Of a stretch of 5,375 nucleotides of DNA, positions 1-5,375 are shown piece by piece. This DNA comes from an uncultured Variovorax sp. (lineage in GTDB: Bacteria; Pseudomonadota; Gammaproteobacteria; Burkholderiales; Burkholderiaceae_C): the NCBI GenBank assembly GCA_903872875.1, contig CAIQMJ010000878.1, positions 1-5,375 of the forward strand, read 5' to 3'. How positions within the stretch are numbered: the first letter of the stretch is position 1; each line of letters opens with the position of its first letter. Below the pieces are notes generated by a model that did no database searches, was not told the DNA's origin, and saw nothing but the letters and a program-made list of their open reading frames with translations. The position numbers were made by a program, and so were the translations under genes.

Positions 1-2
1 CC

Positions 3-1427
3 GGCGAGTCGATGCCCGTCAAGAAGGCCATCGGCGACAGCGTGATCGGCGCGACGATCAACAAGAGCGGTAGCTTTCGCTACCGCGCCACCAAGGTCGG
101 CGCCGACACCGCTTTGGCACAGATCGTCAAGCTGGTGCAGCAGGCGCAGAACTCCAAGGCACCCGCCCAGTTGCTGGCCGACCGCGCATCGCAATGGCTG
201 GTCGTGGCCGCGGTCCTGATCGGCATCGCAACGTTCGTCGTCTGGTACTTCGTCCTGGGACAGCCCCTGCTGCTGGCCCTCACCCTGACCATCACGGTGT
301 TCGTGATCGCCTGTCCGGACGCCCTGGGCCTGGCCACGCCGATGGCGGTGATGGTCGGAACGGGCCTGGGCGCGATGAACGGCATCCTGTTCAAAAACGC
401 CGCCGCACTCGAGAACGCCACCAAGCTCGATGTCGTGATCTTCGACAAGACCGGCACGTTGACGCTCGGCCAGCCTGAAGTGGTGGATCTGGTGACGGCG
501 AAAGGCACGGAGGTCGACGATCTGCTGATCGTCGCCGGGTCGGTCGAGAAGCTCTCGGAACACCCGCTTGCGCTGGCGGTGCTCAAGCGTGCCAAGGACT
601 TGCAGCTCGAAGAGGTGAGCGCGTTCACCAACATCGATGGCATGGGCACCGAGGCGGTGGTGCGCGGCCACCGCGCGCTCCTTGGAAACCGGGCGTTGAT
701 GGACGCAAACAGCGTTGACCTCAACGGCCTGGGAGCCGAGTCGCGTCGCCTCCAGGGCCAGGGCCGGACGGTAGTCCACGTGGCCCATGACGGCCGCCTG
801 ATCGGCCTGATCGCCATCGCCGACGCGGTCCGCCCCTCCTCGTCCGAGACCGTCAAGGCCCTGCACGGCAACAAGGTGCAGGTCGCCATGCTGACCGGCG
901 ACAACCGCGGCACGGCCGATCGGATTGCCAAGGAGCTGGGCATCGACATCGTGCTGGCCGACGTGCTTCCTGGGGACAAGGCGGCCAAGGTCAAGGAACT
1001 GCAGGCGCAGGGCAAGAAGGTCGGCATGGTCGGCGACGGCGTCAACGACGCGCCGGCACTCACGCAGGCCGACGTCGGCTTCGCCATCGGTGCTGGAACC
1101 GACGTCGCGATTGAAAGCGCCGACGTGGTCCTGATGAAGAGCGACCCCTTCGACGTGGTGGGTGCCATCGAACTGTCGCGCGCGACGCTGCGCAAGATGC
1201 ACCAGAACCTGTGGTGGGCGGTGGCCTACAACGTCATCGCCTTCCCGCTCGCGGCCGGGGTGTTCTATCCCTTCACCATCAGTCCCGAGGTGGCGGCCAT
1301 CGCGATGTCGGGCAGTTCAGCGCTGGTGGCCATCAACGCGCTGATGCTCAAGCGCACGCGGCTCGCCGGCATTCGCCGCGTCAGCGCCGCCACCATGTCG
1401 ACGAACGGCGCTGCCGTCGCCGCGTGA
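3..1427 (+). CDS. Heavy-metal P1B-type ATPase with CPD motif, 5'-truncated by window edge
   Basis: This inner-membrane pump couples ATP hydrolysis to export of a soft metal ion, probably copper or silver. The reading frame is open from base 3 and begins with GESMPV, the end of the actuator-domain TGES loop, so the true start lies upstream; the ATG at 12 is internal. Counting residues from that Met: TM5 about 62-82; TM6 about 86-108 with Cys-Pro-Asp at 101-103; phosphorylated Asp145 in DKTGT; HP at 184-185; GMG and GN (210-226) of the nucleotide domain; TGDN at 295-298; GDGVND at 341-346. TM7 has Tyr406-Asn407. TM8 has Met432 and Ser435-Ser436, followed by VAINA. All catalytic residues are present. 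The odd point is CPD in place of CPC. TM7/TM8 share features of the CopA (P1B-1) and CopB (P1B-3) groups, so metal specificity is uncertain. The next gene follows after 13 bases, suggesting an operon. The N-terminal metal-binding domains and first membrane segments cannot be seen. Confidence 0.95.
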   Translation, partial: GESMPVKKAIGDSVIGATINKSGSFRYRATKVGADTALAQIVKLVQQAQNSKAPAQLLADRASQWLVVAAVLIGIATFVVWYFVLGQPLLLALTLTITVFVIACPDALGLATPMAVMVGTGLGAMNGILFKNAAALENATKLDVVIFDKTGTLTLGQPEVVDLVTAKGTEVDDLLIVAGSVEKLSEHPLALAVLKRAKDLQLEEVSAFTNIDGMGTEAVVRGHRALLGNRALMDANSVDLNGLGAESRRLQGQGRTVVHVAHDGRLIGLIAIADAVRPSSSETVKALHGNKVQVAMLTGDNRGTADRIAKELGIDIVLADVLPGDKAAKVKELQAQGKKVGMVGDGVNDAPALTQADVGFAIGAGTDVAIESADVVLMKSDPFDVVGAIELSRATLRKMHQNLWWAVAYNVIAFPLAAGVFYPFTISPEVAAIAMSGSSALVAINALMLKRTRLAGIRRVSAATMSTNGAAVAA

Positions 1428-1428
1428 C

Positions 1429-1434
1429 GGGAAG
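1429..1434 (+). promoter_or_regulatory. Ribosome binding site of the MFS gene
   Basis: GGGAAG lies 6 bases before GTG 1441 and 15 bases before ATG 1450. The spacing favours the GTG start. The match to the Shine-Dalgarno consensus is moderate, so the ATG remains possible. Confidence 0.45.
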
Positions 1435-1440
1435 CGCGCC

Positions 1441-2721
1441 GTGCCACCGATGAACACGCCCTTGACGCCAGCGACCCCGCCCGCGGATGACGTCCGAGCG
1501 ATGGTGCTGCTCGGTGCTGCGGTCTTCGTGGTTGCGCTGGGCTACGGCGCCGGGCTGCCCTTGATCCAGCTTTACCTGGCCCAGTACCTGGGGACCGCCG
1601 ATCCGCAGCGGGTCGCCTGGCATGTCGGCATGCTGGGCGGCGTGTACATGTTCGCGCTCTTCCTATTCGCGCCGTGGTGGGGTCGGCTCTCGGATCGGCG
1701 CGGCAGGTCGGTCGTGCTGATGGCAGGCTTCGCCGCCTTTCTTGTCGGCAGCGCGGTTGCCGCACTGGCCCCCACGCTCGGCATCGTCTACGCGGCGCGG
1801 CTGCTGGCGGGAGCGGGCGCAGCGGCGATCGTGCCGACGGCACAAGCCTACATCTCCGACATCAGCACTTCGGTCGAACGCAGCCGCCGATTCGTGCTGC
1901 TCGGCAGTGCGTCGTTTCTCGGGTTTCTTGCGGGACCGGCACTTGGAAGCTGGCTCGCCGGCCCCGTCATGGAGATGCGCATCGAACAGATGCCCAGCAT
2001 GGTCAACTGGCCGGCCCTCCTGATTGCCGCCGGCGGGATACCCATCCTGCTCCTGACCCCTTGGAGCCTCGCCCGGGATCGCTCCACGGCCGAGGTTCCT
2101 GTGCCAACGGTGGCCTCCGTCCAGCGCCAGCGCTTTGTGCTGGCTTCGATGGCGCTCGCCGTGCTCGCTTCGTTCGCCGTGGGGACCTTCGAAGTCGGGT
2201 TCAGTCTCTTCGGCGGACAGACGCTCGGCCTGGCCAGCAGCACGATGGCGATCATGTTCGTCACCTGCAGCGTGGCGATGCTCGCGGCCCAGTCGCTGCT
2301 GTTGCTGCCAGCCGTGCGTCAGCGCATCGACCATCGCTGGGTTGCCGCCACCTTCGCCGCTTCGGCGCTCGCATTGAGTTTCACGGCCGTGATTTCCGGT
2401 GCTGGTGCACTGGTTCTGCTGATCGCCGTCGTGGGTACCGGCGTCGGCCTGATCGGGCCGGTCCTGTCCTACGAGCTGCTGGAGCGCGACCAATCCGAAC
2501 CCGGGGCGCTCCTGGGCAAACAGGCCGCGGCAGGCAACCTGGGACAGGCACTCGGATCGTTCAGTGCCGGATCGCTCTTCGCGTTTCACCCGGCTGCACC
2601 GTTCTGGTTGGCCGCGATCGTCCTGCTGTTCGGTACCGGCGCCGCTTATGCACTGTGGGGTGCGGCGCGCGACGACGAGATCCTGGCCCGCACCGCCATC
2701 CAGGTTGCACATGGCGGCTGA
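1441..2721 (+). CDS. MFS transporter, DHA1-type drug/H+ antiporter family
   Basis: A 426-residue inner-membrane secondary transporter of the length usual for 12-TM major facilitators, predicted to export a drug or other toxic solute in exchange for protons. Motif A (GRLSDRRGRS, residues 81-90) sits in the cytoplasmic loop between TM2 and TM3. Arg120 with GAGAA in TM4 resembles motif B. GFLAGPALGSWLA (161-173) in TM5 is the antiporter motif C. A charged central loop (about 211-231) separates the two six-helix halves. The predicted periplasmic loop TM5-TM6 contains four Met residues between 177 and 187, which is unusual and could bind a soft metal. The chosen start is GTG 1441 because of its Shine-Dalgarno spacing; ATG 1450 would remove three residues and change nothing functional. 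The gene lies 13 bases after the P1B-ATPase, so the two are probably co-transcribed. The substrate cannot be read from the sequence. Confidence 0.9.
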   Translation: MPPMNTPLTPATPPADDVRAMVLLGAAVFVVALGYGAGLPLIQLYLAQYLGTADPQRVAWHVGMLGGVYMFALFLFAPWWGRLSDRRGRSVVLMAGFAAFLVGSAVAALAPTLGIVYAARLLAGAGAAAIVPTAQAYISDISTSVERSRRFVLLGSASFLGFLAGPALGSWLAGPVMEMRIEQMPSMVNWPALLIAAGGIPILLLTPWSLARDRSTAEVPVPTVASVQRQRFVLASMALAVLASFAVGTFEVGFSLFGGQTLGLASSTMAIMFVTCSVAMLAAQSLLLLPAVRQRIDHRWVAATFAASALALSFTAVISGAGALVLLIAVVGTGVGLIGPVLSYELLERDQSEPGALLGKQAAAGNLGQALGSFSAGSLFAFHPAAPFWLAAIVLLFGTGAAYALWGAARDDEILARTAIQVAHGG

Positions 2722-2792
2722 CCGCTCTCGCAACGCACTGCCCATCCATCTGACATCACAACTGCATCACCAACCTTCACCGGAGATATCCC
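2722..2792 (+). other. Short intergenic gap between MFS gene and lemA
   Basis: This 71-base gap is the break between the efflux pair and the LemA-TPM operon. I see no hairpin followed by a T-run and no convincing -35/-10 pair. It may hold a weak promoter for lemA, or it may simply be read through. Only the ribosome binding site at its end is clear. Confidence 0.5.
2782..2786 (+). promoter_or_regulatory. Ribosome binding site of lemA
   Basis: GGAGA stands 6 bases before the ATG at 2793. This is good spacing and fixes the start, which also gives a correct lipoprotein signal peptide. Confidence 0.75.
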
Positions 2793-3410
2793 ATGCGCAG
2801 ATTCCTCGCTTTGCTGCTGACGCTGACAACCCTCGTCCTCTCGGGCTGCGGCTACAACACGTTCCAGAGCACCGACGAACAGGTCAAGTCCAGCTGGTCG
2901 GAGGTACTGAACCAGTACCAGCGGCGCGCCGACCTGATTCCGAACATCGTCAGCACCGTCAAGGGTGAAGCGAACTTCGAACAGGAGACCTTGACCAGGG
3001 TGGTCGAGGCGCGTGCCAAGGCCACCAGCATCCAGGCCACACCGGAACTCATCAACGATCCCGCGGCCTTCGAGAAATTCCAGGCCGCGCAGGGTGAGCT
3101 GTCGGGCGCATTGAGCCGCTTGCTCGCGATCAGCGAGAACTATCCCAACCTGAAAGCCAACCAGGGATTCCAGGACTTGCGGGCGCAGCTCGAAGGCACG
3201 GAGAACCGCATCACCGTGGCTCGCAACCGCTACATCAAGTCCGTACAGGACTACAACGTCGCCGTACGCACGTTCCCCAGCAACCTGACGGCGATGGTGT
3301 TCGGCTACTCGGTCAAGCCCACATTCAGCGTCGCCGATGAGAAGGCCCTGGCAGCCCCGCCGGCGGTGGACCTGGGTGGTGCGACCAAGAAGCCCGAGGG
3401 GTCACGTTGA
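2793..3410 (+). CDS. lemA: LemA family lipoprotein
   Basis: A 205-residue LemA-family protein, the usual length for the family. Residues 1-18 form a lipoprotein signal peptide (Arg-Arg, hydrophobic stretch, then LSGC with the lipidated Cys19). The residue after Cys is Gly, not Asp, which by the Lol rule suggests the outer membrane. The family signature follows: VKSSWSEVLNQYQRRADLIP (31-50), NIVSTVKG (51-58), VVEARAKA (70-77), then a helical body with LLAISENYPNLKAN (110-123), ENRITVARNRYIKSVQDYN (137-155) and FPSNL (161-165). The fold is a long alpha-helical bundle. Residues 181-205 are a low-complexity Ala/Pro/Lys tail that is probably disordered. The molecular role of LemA is not firmly established. 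In bacteria it is often found next to TPM-domain genes, as here: the stop codon overlaps the start of the next gene, which argues for translational coupling and a common envelope function. Confidence 0.94.
   Translation: MRRFLALLLTLTTLVLSGCGYNTFQSTDEQVKSSWSEVLNQYQRRADLIPNIVSTVKGEANFEQETLTRVVEARAKATSIQATPELINDPAAFEKFQAAQGELSGALSRLLAISENYPNLKANQGFQDLRAQLEGTENRITVARNRYIKSVQDYNVAVRTFPSNLTAMVFGYSVKPTFSVADEKALAAPPAVDLGGATKKPEGSR
3396..3401 (+). promoter_or_regulatory. Ribosome binding site of the exported TPM gene, supports TTG start
   Basis: GAGGGG inside the end of lemA lies 5 bases before TTG 3407. The internal ATG at 3446 has only a poor purine stretch upstream. This favours the rare TTG start that overlaps the lemA stop (TTGA, 4-base overlap). 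Confidence 0.6.
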
Positions 3411-4294
3411 ACACGACCAAGGCCGGCGCCAGAGCGCCGCGTAGCATGACCAGGGTCCTGATCGGCTTCTGCTGGCTCATGACCGTCGCGTTCGGATCGG
3501 CACATGCGGCCGATCCGCTGGTCCCTGTGCCGCCACTGCAAGCGCTGATCACAGACCAGACCGCGACACTGACCGCCGAGCAACGCGCGGGCCTGGAAGC
3601 GCGCCTGCGTGCCTTCGAGGATCGCAAGGGCAGCCAGTTGGCCGTGCTGATCGTGGCCACGACCCGGCCCGAGACCATTGAGCAGTATGCGCTGCGGGTT
3701 GCCGAGCAATGGAAACTGGGTCGCAAGAAGGTCGACGACGGGGCGCTCGTGCTCGTGGCCAAGGATGACCGCGCGGTTCGCATCGAGGTGGGTTACGGCC
3801 TCGAAGGGGTGCTGAACGACCTCACGAGCAATCGGATCATCACCGAGTTCATCTTGCCCCGCTTCAGGCAAGGCGACTACTTCGGCGGCATCAACAGCGG
3901 GATCGATCGAATGATCCGGCTCGTCGACGGCGAAGCACTGCCTGCCGCGGCGGCGCCTGGGCAGAACCTGCAGTCCGACCTCGGTCGCCTGGCACCCGTG
4001 CTGCTGGTGATCGCCGTGGTGATCGGTGGCGTTTTGCGTTCGGCGCTCGGGCGGCTACCAGGCGCCGCGCTGACAGCCGGCGCCGTGGGGCTGATCGCCT
4101 GGTTCGTGTCCAGCGCCATCGCCGTGGCAGTAGTTGGCGCATTGATCGCCTTCATGGTGACCTTGCTCGGCGGCGGTGCTGGCCTTCATGGCGGCGGGTA
4201 TGGCGGTCACCGGGGAGGCGGTTTCGGTGGTGGCGGCTTCCGTGGGGGCGGTGGCGGCGGATTCGGTGGCGGCGGCTCCTCGGGACGGTGGTAA
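3407..4294 (+). CDS. Exported TPM-domain protein with membrane segments and Gly-rich tail (YgcG-like)
   Basis: A 295-residue envelope protein. Residues 1-34 are a signal peptide with a long n-region and an AHA cleavage site after Ala34. If translation began at ATG 3446 the signal would be a normal 21 residues, so the start is not certain; the Shine-Dalgarno and stop/start overlap favour TTG 3407. Residues about 45-170 are a TPM domain (TPM_phosphatase/YgcG family): TDQTATLT (49-56), GSQLAVLIV (75-83), DDGALVLVAKDDRAVRIEVG (110-129), GLEGVLND (131-138) and FILPRFRQGDYFGGINSGI (148-166). Hydrophobic stretches at about 196-214 and 220-254 should anchor the protein in the inner membrane with the TPM domain in the periplasm. 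The last 40 residues are mostly Gly. Some TPM proteins have been described as phosphatases or photosystem-assembly factors, but no activity can be assigned here. It is coupled to lemA upstream and to a second TPM gene downstream. Confidence 0.9.
   Translation: MNTTKAGARAPRSMTRVLIGFCWLMTVAFGSAHAADPLVPVPPLQALITDQTATLTAEQRAGLEARLRAFEDRKGSQLAVLIVATTRPETIEQYALRVAEQWKLGRKKVDDGALVLVAKDDRAVRIEVGYGLEGVLNDLTSNRIITEFILPRFRQGDYFGGINSGIDRMIRLVDGEALPAAAAPGQNLQSDLGRLAPVLLVIAVVIGGVLRSALGRLPGAALTAGAVGLIAWFVSSAIAVAVVGALIAFMVTLLGGGAGLHGGGYGGHRGGGFGGGGFRGGGGGGFGGGGSSGRW
4169..4285 (+). repeat. GGC/GGT low-complexity tract coding a Gly-rich tail
   Basis: This tract encodes residues 255-293 of the exported TPM protein. 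Twenty-seven of these 39 residues are Gly, interrupted by Phe, Tyr, His and Arg in the pattern G(2-6)-F/Y/H-R. Such tails are common in YgcG-like proteins and are probably disordered. The near-tandem GGC/GGT codons could slip during replication and change the tail length. Confidence 0.85.
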
Positions 4295-4794
4295 TGATGA
4301 ACATCCCACGACTAACCAAGCACCTGCTGACCTCGCAGTGGCACCTGCGCCGTGCTTTTCCGAAGGCGACCATATCTGCCATCGAAGCGGCGATCCGCAC
4401 CGCCGAGCAAGGCCATGACGGCGAGATCCGATTTGCCGTTGAGGGGGCGCTGGAACCATGGGCGCTGATCCACGGGAAGACGCCGCGCGAACGAGCCATC
4501 GAGGTGTTCTCGACCTTGCGGGTATGGGACACACAGCACAACAACGGCGTGCTCATCTACGTGCTGCTTGCGGATCATGCGGTGGAGATCGTCGCCGACC
4601 GCGGCATCCATGCGCACGAGGCCACGGCAACCTGGAATGACATCTGCCGACAGATCGAAGCTGCCTTCGGACGGGCCGAGTACCAGAGCGGCGCTGTGGC
4701 TGGCATCGAAGCGATCGCGCGCACGCTGAGGCAGCACTTTCCCAAACGTGCCTCGCCGAGCAATGAGCTGCCGGACGAACCCGTCCTGCTCTAG
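4294..4794 (+). CDS. Short TPM-domain protein, probably cytosolic
   Basis: A 166-residue protein with no signal peptide and no membrane segment, so it should act in the cytoplasm or at the inner face of the membrane. It starts with a basic amphipathic stretch (residues 6-25). A TPM-like domain follows: EAAIRTAEQGHDGEIRFAVE (31-50), then a conserved block RAIEVFSTLRVWD (67-79), HNNGVLIYVLLADHAVEIVA (82-101), DRGI (102-105) and a C-terminal helical part to about 150. The rest is a short acidic/proline tail. The ATG at 4294 overlaps the preceding TAA by one base (TAATG), and GGGACGG at 4282-4288 is a plausible ribosome binding site. ATG 4297 and GTG 4288 are in-frame alternatives. It is a divergent paralogue of the preceding TPM gene, translationally coupled to it, and completes the LemA-TPM-TPM set. 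No enzymatic role can be assigned from the sequence. Confidence 0.88.
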   Translation: MMNIPRLTKHLLTSQWHLRRAFPKATISAIEAAIRTAEQGHDGEIRFAVEGALEPWALIHGKTPRERAIEVFSTLRVWDTQHNNGVLIYVLLADHAVEIVADRGIHAHEATATWNDICRQIEAAFGRAEYQSGAVAGIEAIARTLRQHFPKRASPSNELPDEPVLL

Positions 4795-4799
4795 TCATG

Positions 4800-4892
4800 T
4801 CGAGCGCCGCAATGAACCCTCGAACGCTGCCCGACTTCCATATGGCGACTGCTGGACCGCACCTCATCGAGCGCCGCATGACGCATCGAGCG
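4800..4892 (+). repeat. Short direct repeats TCGAGCGCCGCA and degenerate copies
   Basis: TCGAGCGCCGCA occurs exactly at 4800-4811 and 4867-4878. Degenerate copies follow each one: TCGAACGCTGC at 4820-4830 (20 bases after the first start) and TCGAGCG at 4886-4892 (19 bases after the second start). CATCGAGCG is exact at 4865-4873 and 4884-4892. The two pairs spaced by about two helical turns could be an operator, but short GC-rich words recur easily in such DNA. Confidence 0.4.
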
Positions 4893-4915
4893 GGCGCCCT
4901 CACCCAATCACTGCC

Positions 4916-4921
4916 AAGGAG
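4916..4921 (+). promoter_or_regulatory. Strong ribosome binding site of the small exported-protein gene
   Basis: AAGGAG lies 6 bases before ATG 4928. It is the best Shine-Dalgarno match in the window. It fixes the start and rules out the in-frame upstream starts such as ATG 4748, which would overlap the TPM gene. Confidence 0.85.
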
Positions 4922-4927
4922 CAAGTC

Positions 4928-5368
4928 ATGTCTGAAGTAAAGAGTCCTCACAGCGTCGGGATTGCCGCGTGGGTCACCGCGGCAGTGCTCGTGCTAGGCG
5001 CTACGCCCTTGGCGGCGATGGCACAGGCCAGTCCCGATGCCACCGCCACGCAGTCGTCGGCCGATCGCGGGGTCACGGTCAAGGTGACGCCGAAAGCGAT
5101 CGCGTCGCCGGACGGACGATGGGAGTTCACGGTCGTCCTCGATACGCACAGCGCCGACCTGAGCGACGACCTCGTTCAAAGCACCACCTTGGCGACCGAC
5201 GATGGGCGAACGCTAAGGCCGGCGGGCTGGACGGGTGCGGCTCCAGGCGGTCACCACCGCGAAGGTGTGCTGGCCTTCGATGTACCGGCGCCGCGGCCGA
5301 CGTCGATCGAGCTGCGGATCGTCCGGCCGGGTGAGTCCGCGCCCCGGACATTCCGGTGGCAACTCTGA
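4928..5368 (+). CDS. Small exported protein of unknown function with THS and GGHHREGVL motifs
   Basis: A complete 146-residue protein. Residues 1-34 are a signal peptide (hydrophobic 11-31, cleavage after AMAQA), so the mature protein of about 112 residues is periplasmic. It has no Cys and no further membrane segment. Alternating hydrophobic residues in VTVKVTPKAI (49-58), WEFTVVLDTH (65-74), GVLAFDVP (113-120) and SIELRIVRP (126-134) suggest a compact beta-sandwich. The segments VVLDTHSADLSDDL (69-82), WTG (101-103) and GGHHREGVL (107-115) look like family motifs: I have the impression that exported proteins in other bacteria share this pattern, but I cannot name a characterised member. His74 and His109-His110 could form a metal site; this is inference. 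The gene follows the LemA-TPM-TPM genes on the same strand after 133 bases and may be co-transcribed or have its own promoter. The window ends 7 bases after the stop. Confidence 0.85.
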   Translation: MSEVKSPHSVGIAAWVTAAVLVLGATPLAAMAQASPDATATQSSADRGVTVKVTPKAIASPDGRWEFTVVLDTHSADLSDDLVQSTTLATDDGRTLRPAGWTGAAPGGHHREGVLAFDVPAPRPTSIELRIVRPGESAPRTFRWQL

Positions 5369-5375
5369 ACGCCCG

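Larger units (their letters stand above)
4795..4927 (+). other. Intergenic region before the small exported-protein gene
   Basis: These 133 bases hold no gene I can support. They contain short TCGAGCG-type repeats and, at the end, a strong ribosome binding site. I see no clear terminator hairpin with a T-run after the TPM gene. I see no good -35/-10 pair either, although the AT-richer CATATG at 4839-4844 is the most likely place for a -10-like element. Confidence 0.5.

Noticed and set aside
12..14. ATG 12 as start of the ATPase
   Set aside because: The frame is open to the window edge and the preceding codons complete the GES of the actuator motif, so this Met is internal.
80..1195. 371-codon open frame on the minus strand
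   Set aside because: It is antisense to the P1B-ATPase, whose motifs are unmistakable. Long antisense frames are expected in high-GC genes, and the translation is Ser/Arg/Thr-rich with no recognisable domain.
2705..2733. TTGCAC as a -35 box before lemA
   Set aside because: At 17 bases spacing the -10 position reads TCGCAA, which is not a convincing match; the hexamer also lies within the MFS coding end.
1663..2745. 360-codon open frame on the minus strand and a 359-codon open frame on the plus strand (1674-2753)
   Set aside because: Both lie over the MFS gene, and their products are Arg/Gly/Gln/His-rich and lack membrane or domain patterns. The MFS frame has motifs A and C and twelve hydrophobic segments.
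3305..3871. 188-codon minus-strand frame across the lemA/TPM junction
   Set aside because: It overlaps two well-supported genes and has no recognisable domain or good ribosome binding site; shadow frame.
4892..4899. GGGCGCCC palindrome as an operator or terminator
   Set aside because: An 8-base perfect palindrome of G/C is common in such DNA, has no loop, and is not followed by a T-run.
4748..4927. Longer version of the last gene starting at ATG 4748
   Set aside because: It would overlap the TPM gene, lacks a ribosome binding site there, and would bury the clear signal peptide beginning at 4928.

Overview
The window is high-GC DNA (roughly 65% by eye). It is densely coded on the + strand and holds six consecutive genes with no RNA gene, insertion sequence or CRISPR array. 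Base composition, strong G/C third positions and the LemA-TPM-TPM gene order suggest a proteobacterium, most likely a beta-proteobacterium (Burkholderiales-like). That assignment is inference and rests on no marker gene.

Left part (1-2721): the C-terminal two thirds of a heavy-metal P1B-type ATPase, whose start lies upstream of the window. Thirteen bases later comes a 12-TM major facilitator (DHA1-type drug/H+ antiporter). The ATPase is catalytically complete in the visible part, but its transmembrane metal-site motif is Cys-Pro-Asp instead of the usual CPC, CPH or SPC. The MFS protein carries a Met-rich predicted periplasmic loop. Together they look like a metal/toxicant efflux pair.

Right part (2793-4794): a compact operon of three genes. 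These are a LemA-family lipoprotein, an exported TPM-domain protein with membrane segments and a Gly-rich tail (start overlapping the lemA stop), and a second, cytosolic-looking TPM-domain protein (start overlapping the previous stop). The overlaps imply translational coupling and a shared role, probably at the cell envelope. The biochemical function of this set is not established.

Right end (4928-5368): after a 133-base non-coding gap with short TCGAGCG-type repeats lies a complete gene for a 146-residue exported protein of unknown function. It has a strong ribosome binding site and a His-containing motif.

All six genes point the same way, and I could find no convincing terminator between them, so they may form one long transcription unit. 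The most interesting items are the CPD ATPase, the Met-rich loop of the MFS neighbour, the paired exported/cytosolic TPM proteins, and the small exported protein that closes the set. I do not see proof of a wholly new system.
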